Source: Anagrus nilaparvatae (taxonomy: Eukaryota > Arthropoda > Insecta > Hymenoptera > Mymaridae). From it: DNA of 64,000 bases. The stretch spans positions 18,556,001 through 18,620,000 of the forward strand of contig JAKSXM010000137.1 of the NCBI GenBank assembly GCA_022575985.1. The letters run 5' to 3'. The position numbers were made by a program, and so were the translations under genes. Below the pieces are notes generated by a model, which was given only the letters and a program-made list of their open reading frames with translations, did no database searches and was not told where the DNA came from. This document shows positions 27,401 to 39,400 of this stretch, piece after piece (positions within the stretch are counted from its first letter, which is position 1; the number at the start of each line of letters is the position of its first letter).

Positions 27401-30400
27401 TTTCTACATTTCGGGCTACCGCACACCCTTATTTTGCACAATAGCTACTGGGGAAAATTATCAAAACATATTTTATTGTAACTAACAGTTGTTCGTAAAT
27501 TTTGATTATGGCTTAACGAATCACACCTAAATTTTTACAGGCTGACGATCATCTACTGTTATGAGTTGCAGTTTTCATTAAAAGACATAATTTATAACCA
27601 TTTAAAATAATTTGCACCCGGAAACAATAAATATAAATAAATCCAAAAGGTATATTTCATAATTATCGATCTTTACAACATCTATTAGTAAAAATATTTT
27701 TAATTTAACGCTACATCATCACCAAGTTTTCACTTACCGTTTACGCTTGGCTATCTTAAAGATTGCTTAATCATTCACGATTCTTATTCAAGCACATACA
27801 CTCGTACAACTGAAAGCATGCTTGCATGATATTATAAATAAGTGAATTCGTGAATAAGAATTTTGTAGTACACGATTATTTAAAAATACACCGTTTAAAT
27901 ATTTATTAAAAATAATTAGCAAAATTTTATTTACAAGAAATAAAATATCAATAAATCATCAAAAGATTTTCTTAATAATCGAATTTTAAAAGTTTTGATA
28001 GATAAAATATAATAAAAATAGAATATTATAAAATAGTTTAATAATAAAAATCTCATCAATAAAAGTTAATTTAAGATTGGCGCCATTGGAATTATAAGAT
28101 TGAAATAATCAAGGATATTTTACATGGCGCCTTTAACTTTAAGATTTGTAATATCTGTTAATGATATCAGTATATTTAAAAAGTAACATTTAAAGGTATG
28201 TTATACAATGTAAAATATTATATATATGTAATAAAACTCAATTATTTTTCATATTTTATATAGTAGTAAGCATTAAAGTAGTTTTTAAAACTTGTATTAA
28301 TTGTAATATATAGAGAAGAAAGTTGATATTTATTTTTTATGTGGATTTTAAGGACGTGTATCTTACGTTATTTTTGTATATTACAACATTTATTGTTGGT
28401 TAATTTATATTTATTAGCTTTTTAAAGTATCTTTTTTTCAGAGGCATTTTATTTAAATATGCTTTTAGATAAGGGATATAAATATAAGGTAATTTTTCAT
28501 TTATGTATATGGCATTTTTTGAAATTTCTTGAATTATTCAGATTCTTAATGTTATGAGGTTCATTTTTTGTCTGGATTTAAAAATAGTTTATTTTTTAAT
28601 GATAAATGTCAATGGGTAAATTATTTTTTACCATTACATGTTAAGTTGCATAATTTAGGGTGTTTCAAAAAAAAAAGTGCTTGAAATTAGCTCTTCATAG
28701 AGTATGTTATTGTAAACATGATACCAAGATACCATGGCAAATTTCAACCCATTTGGTGACGTTTTAGAGGTCCTGCAAGTCTCAAGAAGCATTTTCGAAA
28801 TTGAAAAACGAGAGCAGCCTACAATGAATTTACAAAATTTTTTTAAAAGGCTTTAAATATGCCTAAGGGTACGTTTTTTTGGTTGCTGGTTTCAAAAATC
28901 ATGATCCCAGAACATAAAAATGTGTTTAAAACCCCTAAATTGACGAAAAACACCCTTTTTTAGGGTAATTTTACCAATTTTTCGCTAAAAATTTATAAAG
29001 AATCAATGGAAAAGTTTTAAAATATAAACGTTACCAGCAAGTAAAAAAACAGATTTTTTATGAAAATTTTTTCGTATTTTACTAATGGCACATGTTCACA
29101 AAGGCTAGGGCTAGGAAATTTCAGTAAAAGAGAATGGAGAAAAATATAGGTTAGAGGGTTCAAGTACAAAAACTTCAACGACTGAAACAAAAGTGTTCCT
29201 TTTCAAAAATGTTCAAAAGTATGAGTGTCACTACATACATTTTTCATATTCTTCGATTGTAGATTCACAAACAATTTTTCGTAAAAAAATGCAGCTATTA
29301 ATTTTACTGCAAATAAATTTATCATAACCACCGTCACATTTATTAAAACATCAATTATTCCATTCTATTGTTTCGTATTTCTAGTCCAAGAATCGAACAA
29401 TAGCCATAAACAATCATGCATCAAATCAAACAAAGAACATAATTATTTCTGTCAAAACATAATTTAATACTTTAATATTAAATAAACCATTTTTTTTAGT
29501 ATTATTTATCACATACAAAACAATCCCAAGAAAATTTTTATCGGAAAATTCTATGTCTCCTGTTATTTTCTTTACAACTATATTATCTTTTACATAAAAT
29601 GCATCCAGTTATTTACTATATGGTAACCTATCGATAATTACACTTTTCCGTTATAAATAAAGGCATATAAGGTAAAGTACCTTTTTTTTTCTAAAAAAAT
29701 TAATTAAAATTTTACAGTAAATAAATAACGAATTAATTTTTAAAAAAATTTTTTCAATGCATAATTTTATACTTTCATTATTTTCACTAAAATTACTTAT
29801 TAAAAAATATTTATTAAAACATGATATTTTCATGTTTGAAAATTTTTCATTTTATTATTTGTTTATTTAATTTTTCTCTTATCGTTAATGCACTATCGAT
29901 CGATATTTTTTCTTTTTTTATTACAGCGTTTTAAAAAAATTCTTTTATTAATCGTGATTGTTACGGTCTAAATAATTTTAATCTAATTAAAATTTTATCG
30001 TTTTTTTTGATAAATTAGTCATATAAATAATTAAAATGCACTTTTTTTTTTTATTTGTTTTTTTTTTGCAGAAGTTTTATATTTTTATTAAAATAAAAAG
30101 TTTATTTATTTTTGATCGATTTGTTACGGTTTATTTTATGATTGACTTTCTTATATAAAAATATGGTCTATGATTGATTTTAAGGATCGAGATATTATAC
30201 CGTGTAAAAGTGAAATTTAATATTTAAATTAGATAATAACAAATGTTTAAGTTGTATTTGTAAACTGTAAGAAAAGTTTTGTAGTGCAGGAAATATAAAA
30301 TATCTAGGGAAATATTTGGAACAAATTTTAAAGTCGTTTTCGGTTTTTTTTCGGTTTTTTGGATACATACACCGAAAATCTTTTTGATTTTCTGATCACT

Positions 30401-33400
30401 TGGAAAGAACGTCAAAGCTCTAAATCTTTTACTTGCTTAACTACGATTTTTAGGGACTTATAGCCCCAAATTTGTGATATCTGTCACATGAAATAATAAT
30501 CATGGCTAATAATACCCATCGTAGAGTTTAATAGGGTTGAAGTACCTATTACACAGAAAACGAGATATATCTTGAAGCCAGATATAAGAATCTCCAAATG
30601 AATAAAATGAAATAATTAAAAAATTATTTAAAAATTATATAAATAAAAGTTGTTAATTTTGTTAATAAATTTAAATTTAAAAAATATCAGTGCATTACAT
30701 GATTAGTTTATAAATATTTAAATCCACCAATTAAATGTATTAAAAGTATCTAAATTTACATACCAGTAAAAAATTGAAACTGTTTATTAATTATAAAGGA
30801 AATCGATCTAATATCAATTTTTAATTTATAATATCAAAATTGAGTGATAAGTGATAATATAACTTTTACATAATAAATAATTCATATTTAACTAAATTGA
30901 TGTATAGAAAGTTTTAAAATTTATTAATTATTTGATATGTTTTACATATGTTAATTTAAGAAAAAACAATTTTTTTTGTAAAAACTTGCTTAAAAAGTAT
31001 TTTCTCTTTTAAATTAAATTGATTGGTTTCTTATCGTATCAATTATTAGAAAAAAAATTTTTTGATAAAAATATCTGATAAAGTGTAAATTTAAATATAT
31101 TAATTTTCTGATTATTTATTATATTTCAATTCGCATAAATAAAATAGTGATTTTATACAAAATATAAATAAAAGAGCAGTGAAATTTCCTGTTTTATGAA
31201 TATAACTGTGTGTGTGGGTTTATTGTTAGTTGCATTTGTACAAACTGTAGATAAAACAATGGTTTATTAAAAAATATGTAAAGTCTCTTTTTTTAATTAA
31301 AATGTTGAAATGTATTTGTAATTTTAAAAATTGGCATAAAAGATTTTTACATTCTGATTATTATTATTTTATGCCTATGGAAATACGGCATAAATGTATA
31401 TTAGCTTTGACATTTTTTGGTTTTTCTGAATTTAGATTTACTGACAAGTAAGGTAGAGATACTTTTAATTTTATTTAGTGTTAACATATTAAGGAAAAAA
31501 TGTTGACTTGAAAATATTTAGGACCGAAATCTGAATCATGCTAAGTATTCTAAATTTGTTCATAAATTTTGGCCCCACCAAAATCTAAAAATTGGTGTAT
31601 TTAACTAAATTAAGCACCTAAAAAATTGAAGGCAAATTTTAGAAAAAAATGTCCAAGCTAATATACATTTTAAAAAAGTTATCAAATAAAAAGAAACATG
31701 TTTTTAAAATAATAATCTTAATAAATAATATATTTTATTACATGAACATTAGTTTGGAAAAATCTTGTTTTGAAATATACAATTATTATTATATTCTCTT
31801 TTTATTTTTTAATTAATAAAGATGTTTTTGCACTTTTTATATAAAAAAAAATAAAGTGTTATAATTTAACGTTACTTTTTTCTTTCTTATTAAAGTTTCG
31901 TGACAATAAAAGGAATAATTTATTTTTTAATTTATACTTTATTATTACACGTGCTTATTGCATTTATTTTTTTATGTAATTATTTTATGTGAATTAGGCA
32001 CAGAATATATAAAGTTTAATTGTTATGTATTAATGAGTTTTTAAAGGCTGTTCAAAAGCTCGATAAGGCGTACCTATTAGTTTCAAATTAACCAATTTAT
32101 TAGTTAAATTAATACAAATATCATATTGTAACAAGTTTGTGGACCCAAATGTAGAATTATAGAAATTTTTTGGATTAGGGCCAAATTTGTATGACATTCC
32201 ATTAGCTAATTTTGCAACAGGTCTGTTTTGGGAGCCATTTTTGCTTTGAATACTTGCTTAAACCACTTCCTCAGATATTATGAATTGGTTCATTACATAA
32301 TTTAAAAAATAGTGAGTTTTAAAAATCCTGTATTTTTTTCTTTTTCAATTTTGGTGACAACTCACTTCAGAACTCTTTCATTTATTTCCAATAACGCATT
32401 AATGAAGAAACGGAAATTAAATTTAAATATTTATAAACTTTTTAAAATAAAATTTATTTCATCTACTTATAATAAATCTTTCTAGATCATATTTATTAAC
32501 ACTTTAATTATACATTAATAAATATTGGAATTTTAATATTTTAGAAAATTTTTTATAATATCTAAATATATAATTTTTTTCTAATCATAATTAAAATCTA
32601 ATATTAAATAAAGTTGATGAAAATTTTTATAAATTAAATATTTTTTTTTTTAAATAGCTGTACATATTTCACATAAAATAATAGCTATTTTTTAAATAAT
32701 AAAGGACAAAATATTGGTTTTGACTTTGCATGAAGCAATTTTGCCCGTAAATTCAATTTTATAGCCCGTTTAAAAAAATGAATTGTAATTATGCTTTTCG
32801 ACTCTCTTAAAATGAATCCAGGGTCTATATTTGCAAATTCCAGATCCATTAAAAAATGTGGTAATAATTTGTCATTAACAAAAAATTAACCAACAATTTT
32901 GCAAAATGGACCCCAGATTCGTATTTACCGAGTCAAAAAATATAAATAACATTTATTTTTTTCCATGGGTAATAAATTAATTAAATTGAATTTATAGGCA
33001 TGATTACTATTGCTGGTGAAAGAACTACAATATATACTTTCTTTCTGGTCCAAATTAGATTAATCCCTTAAAAAAATTATGATTCTATTATACAATCGTG
33101 AATTTACCTTTGGAATATGTGAAATCTAGTATTTTTTTTATAATTAGTATTTTTCGGTATTTTTCTAGAATCAAACTAGCTGCATAATTCCTATATTTAT
33201 AAACACGTAGCATTTATTTAAAAAAAAATGTAACCGCAGTAAATCTTGAGAAATCCCTTTCCAGAATTTAGTAAAAAAATTAAACAATATGGCATATAAA
33301 CGCGGAAATTAAAAGGCAACAACGTATGTGGTCAAGGGGGGTGCAGCCCTTCAATGTGGGTTTTTAGAGCTATATCCAAAAAGAATCAAAGGTTACTAAT

Positions 33401-36400
33401 AATTTTTATTATGATGTACTCACATCTATTTATAGAGTCGGCATAGTTGAGGAGGTCAAGGAGGCACAACCTGAGATACAGCCCCACTTTTAAGGGTTTG
33501 AGGGGAAATGTCTTTAGGATGGTAATTGTCTAGGGGTATGGTGGAGGGGCACTCATTTTCATACAAATAGTATTTGTTAGCGATTATATGATATTTTTAC
33601 AGAATAAGAATTATGCAATTCATATACTTATACTATTATGAAGTCATTTTGTTTGCGAGAAAAATTTGAATAAAATATGAAGACTTATTTTGTACCCTTT
33701 TCGACTACAACCCTTAAAAATACCCTAAAAAGGGGGGTAAAAGGGGTAGGTCAGGCATTATTAGGAAATGTTTGGAAAAATCAATGAAAAAAGTATCCAA
33801 TTTTATTGAATGTTTGAAAATAATATTTTTAATGTAAATTTAACTTCATATACATTGAGGTCTCATACATTTTGGCCCTATTTACAACCCTTAAAAGGTG
33901 GATAAGGGTGGTACTCCAGTCAAAATACGGGTTTGGTTGTGTTATCACTGACGAAAACCAGATTTGTTCTACCATAGATTTTTTGGCTCGCGGAACACGA
34001 GTCATTCGGCAGAGAAATTGGGGCTTCACCCTTAAATTTGCAAAAACTACCCCAAAAAAGGGGTTTTTTTTACATATTCGCACTTTGAGCTCAGATTTGC
34101 ACCATACAGATTTTTTGGGTCTCTGATCAATAAATTTGACTTCTTTTTCATAAATAATCAAAATTTCACCCCTAAATTGGTTAAAACTACCCCGAAGAGG
34201 GGATGTTTTTGCTATTTTCGTACTTTTAGCATCCAGGATATGCCCGTATAGGTTTTTTGGGTCGCTAATCAAGAATTTTGACTCCTTTTTCATAAATAAT
34301 TAATATTTCACCCTTAAAATAGCTAAAAATACCCCTATAAGGGGTGTTTTTGCTATTTTTGCATTTTTAGCGTCGAAAGTACATTCTTATACGTTTTTTG
34401 GGCCGCTAATCAAGAATTTCGACTTCTTTTTCATAAATAATCAATATTTCACTCTTAAAATAGCTAAAAATACCCCTAATATGGGTATATCCTGGACGCT
34501 CAAAGTGCAAAAATAACAAAAACACCCCATTTAGGGGTAGTTTTAGCTGCTTTAAGGGTGAAATATTGATTATTTATGATAAAGAAGGATGAACTTTTTA
34601 GATAATTATCTATAAGGGAATATACTTATTTTTGCTCATTTCCAAAACTCTCCGCCCCGGTGTTAATGAGTTAATAAACTCTTATTTATTTATGAAGTTA
34701 AAAAATTTAATTCGAATCCCAGAATTGCACTCAAAGCATAAATTTTAAAATAAATGCTCATATATAAGCAAGTTTATAAATAAAATAAAATTAAAATTGA
34801 CATATTATAAATTTTTATTTTAATTATACTTTGAATTTTTTTTTTTGAATTTTATTTTACCTACATACAAACATATCGATTAAAAAAGACACGAATACAA
34901 GAATATTATAAATATTTAAATGCAACTTGAAATATCAAGTTAACCCGTTAATCCTCAGCGGTCTTTTTATTTATGTATATTTTATTTATACATCTCATCT
35001 TTATATGTAATCAGTTTACCTTATGAATCAATAAGTGTTAAATAAAAAAAATAAAATAATAAAATCATTGCGGTATATAAGTACTAATAGCACATAGTGT
35101 GTATGTATGAAACAGGTATTACTCTTTTTGTATACATATTATATTTATACATTAAAAAACCGCAATATCTTCCGTGTTTATCAAATATTTTTTACATGTT
35201 TATTATATAGGGGTTATTTCATGAATATGGAGTTTTTTGGTGTTTTATGTCTTTTTGTGGATGAAAGTATTTTTTGAGGATCCCTTAAATCACTTAAGCA
35301 AATTATCTATAATTCAGTATTTATCATGAAGTTCTAATAGAGGCTCATTTGAATGGGTAAAAATTTTCAGGCAATTTTCGGTCACCAAGAAATACAAAAA
35401 GAACTGATTTTTCTTCCTACCCTCAATGAACCTGAAATAACCTATATATACATACACAAACAATATATAAACAAAAATAAATTAGTATTTGTTGTATAAA
35501 AAAAGTGTAATATACTGATAAAAACCACAAAAGTGGTATACATATATATAACAAAAAGGTAAAAAAAAACGTTAAAAGCATTACAAATCTGTGATATTAT
35601 TACTTCACGTGTAAAATTTATTAAATATTTTTTTTTCATTATTATTAAAATACACCTATATAGGTACCGTTTTTTAATTATATGAAACTTCCTTGATGAC
35701 GATGATGAAAATGATGAAAAATTATGATGATGAGAAATTTTTTTTTTTTGCACATATTAAAGTATAAAATATAACTTTCTCATTTTTCATAAACTGTTTT
35801 TTTTTCTTGTTGTTTATTTTTTTTTTTTTTTTGTTGTGTGTATAAATATGTAATATAGATGTTGAATGCATTTTTTTTTGTTAGGGCCCATGTAGTATTT
35901 CGTAATTTTATTCCCATTATTGTAGAGAGTTGATTGATAAAATTTTAGTTATATGTTTAACTATTATGAAATTATTTTTAATAGTGTAAAAAAATAAACA
36001 AATAAGGGTATTGAAAATACATTTCATTAAAAATTATATTAAAATATTTTGAGTATGTGCAAGAAGTGCCTATTTTTCTAATAGCGGGCAATAATTACTA
36101 TATTTTAATTTTGGGAGGCCATGATTATTGTTATTTGTAAATAACAATGCATTTTTAACCTCATTTAGAAATATTTATTTTTACCAAATATGATTATAGC
36201 ACCTCAACGCTGCGCGCCTAGGACCTATAAACCTTCGCATTTGGCAAAATAAACATTTCTACGAGCTGACTTAAGAATGTACTTTTTCAATTTTGGCCGC
36301 TAGGTGGCCAAGAAAATCGAAATTTCTCGCAACTGACGCAGAAAAATTGAATACAATCCTTGGCCATAAAAAAAGAATGCCTCAAATCGCTGTTTACCAC

Positions 36401-39400
36401 CCTCAGCTTCGCCTCAGAAGGAAATTTACGTCTAATTTGATCCATTCTTTATTTTTCTGACCATGGGTCGTAATTTACTATTTATACTTAAAGGCGACTA
36501 CAGTTACTACGCGCTTATAATTTTTCGCATTTACAAAATAATCAATTCTATGACCCGTACCGAATACACTACAGGGTAATTTAAAAAGATTTAGCATCTA
36601 TATAAAGCGCATTAAATTGAATTCTGATTCTAATCCTTATATATTCCTCAGAATTTATTTTACTTGCGAGAAAAAATTAACCCCGAATTTGTGTTGAAAA
36701 GAATATACCAACATAATTTTCAGTCTTACAATAGAAAATAGCTTTTTTTTTTTTTTATTAATACATTTTAAATATATGAAAATTTAATTTTTCTCACAAG
36801 TGAAATGATTTCTGATACTTAACTTAAGCACTGATGCTAAATTATCATGCATAATTGATAATATTACATTCTTAATTAAATTAAACTCTGATAATGATAA
36901 AATTATGTAGGTGCAAGATCAAAGCCTGCATTTTTATTTTGGAATTCAGTTGGTATTTTAATAAGTGAAAATATTTTTACCATAAAAATCATTTACTTAT
37001 CAGCACTTCAATAAAGTAAATAAATTACAAAAAGAAATTTATGAAAAAAAAAATTCAACTTTTTCAGTATTAATAATTACTATTTTTTAAATCTTAGTGA
37101 ACCAAATCTATCAATCTTGATATGAGAAAAGTTCGCGTGTCATAAAAATTAAAAAGTATAAATTAAAAAATAAAAAATTATTAATACAAACGTAAACATA
37201 AAAATTATGATCTACAACTCTTCATGTATTAAATTTTTTATACCTAATTAAAGAATAAAAAACATGTGTGTATTTATTGTTGAAAAATAGAAATGAAAAA
37301 ATAAAACTTTCGCGTGTATTAATATTACGATTGTTTAAAATAAAGTGATCTTACACTGTAATAATTAAAAATAAAAATACCTCAATTTCTCGTGCATGGA
37401 TGAAATATTTAAAAAGTAAATTTTTTTTTTTACAAGCACTTTTTTTATGTTATCTATTGTATTTTTTTTCATAGAATAGTCGACATATTATATTGTCATT
37501 GTCAATTTTTATTTTTTTATTTTCTTAAAATATGTCACTGAAAAATTTCTATAAATTTTCTTTCGTTGTAAATTATTATATTGTTCTTTTTTATTTTTAG
37601 TTCAAAACACTTATTTTTTAACGAAAAATTTCATTAATTTAATTTATTCAAAAATTCACATAATTTTAAAAAAAATTATAATTGGCGGGAAAATTTTAAA
37701 ATTTTCAAAAATTTAAACAATTGACCGTTAAATAAAAAACAAAAATTTGAAATTAAAAAGTTCCGATTTCCACCTGCTGGTACGCCGGTCGCTCAACTGA
37801 CAACTCGTCTCCAACGATTTTACTTCTTACTATAAAATAACGAGAGTCCCGTAAGCTACTACTATATGGGTGAGAGTATAAAATGCATTTTTTTTTATAT
37901 AGTAAAAGAAGCCCATCTATACATGGTTGGCACCTGCGCAACGCTACTTTTTTTTTATCATATTGCGAATAAAAATTTTTCTTTGGTATCCTTTAAAAAA
38001 AAAAAACCTTTTACTAAGTACCTTTACGCTATTCGCGAGGGCACACGCGTGAAACCATATCGTTTCCGTATCTAATAATATAACTGATGCGTTTAATCCT
38101 GAAGAGTATTTGGCTTTTATTCCTTTTTAGTACTTTTTTTTTTAAAGAAAACTTACTTTGCGTGATATTTTAGAACGGATATGTATGACAAGTTTTTTTT
38201 TACTTGGAATATAAATATATTGCTTTATAATTAAATGTGCAAGGATAGGATATCGATATCGTTTATTTATGAATTTGATATTGATCTTTTTGACATTATC
38301 CGTTATCAAATAAAATTATCGTGTAGTTGAATAAAAAAGTTGATTTTGACAGATTTACTTATGCATATTAGAAGTTTGCTTCTGACTGAAAAATAATGAG
38401 ATTTTTTTTTAGATTTCTGGAGAAAATTAAGAGCCTTCAAAAATAATCATAATTTCAGCCTTCTAAATCGCTATTTTTATCACTCTGAACGTAAAATAGC
38501 CAATAACCACCATAATTGCAAAATTTTTGATAAAATTGGGTTTCACAGGAGTCAAAAGTTTTATACAAGCTTCGAATTTCCAAAAATTCTTTTCTCTTTT
38601 CTTTTCATTTATTTTTCTACTAGCTAGATATAATAATTTAAATTTAGACTATCAATTTAAGGTTTTAAAAAAAAAAACAAATTTTTGAATATTAAAAACT
38701 TGCATACAAAGCTTGGAAAACCTATATTTAAAACTCATTTTTATCAAATATTTCAATTTTGGCTGTATTTAAAAATTGGTTATGTTTGGCCAAAAACTAT
38801 AGCTGTGAGAGAATTAGCGATAAAACTGCAGCTACGGGGCTAGAAAAGCGAGACTTACACGCAAAAAAAATAAAAACAACCGAAGTTTTTTGGTTGATTA
38901 GCAAGGCTACAGAGTTATTTGGAAGATATTTCAAGAATCCCTATCTTATTAAATATAATTTTGAGAACCTATTTATAAGGCCCAGTCTGTAGCTCGTATT
39001 GAGATTCAGGAGCAGAGCACCGACTCATAAAATTTTAACATGGAACATATTCATTGGATGGGGTATTTGAAAAAGTTTTGCTCGGCAGGAGGGGGTGAAA
39101 AAGTGACGCTTTTAGGGGGGGGGGTAACTACACAACCAACGAGCATGGAACATGATTACTCATAATAGTAATAAATCCAAAAACCGAAATTACAATAAAT
39201 CCGGAAATATATACTAAGTCCATAAACTTAAAGTATTCTAAGTTCTTGTTCTTATCAGGACCTGATCAGGTCCTGACTCCCACTTCAAATTATTCTAAGT
39301 CCCTAAATTGAAAATATTCTAAGTCCATTTCACCCCAATTTTGTTAAAACTTTATGAGTCGGTGCTCTGCCCCTGAATCTCAACACAACTCATAAAGTTT

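Noticed and set aside
33829..34293. 154-codon minus-strand open frame.
   Set aside because: It lies entirely in the ~142-bp tandem array and its repeated peptide (KEVKFIDQRPKKS-like) is a by-product of the repeat.
34715..34735. tRNA B-box-like TTCGAATCCCAG.
   Set aside because: No A box or cloverleaf can be formed with the upstream sequence.
38759..38992. 77-codon plus-strand frame within the mwh intron.
   Set aside because: No homology recognised, no promoter or splice context, adjacent to a TIR element.
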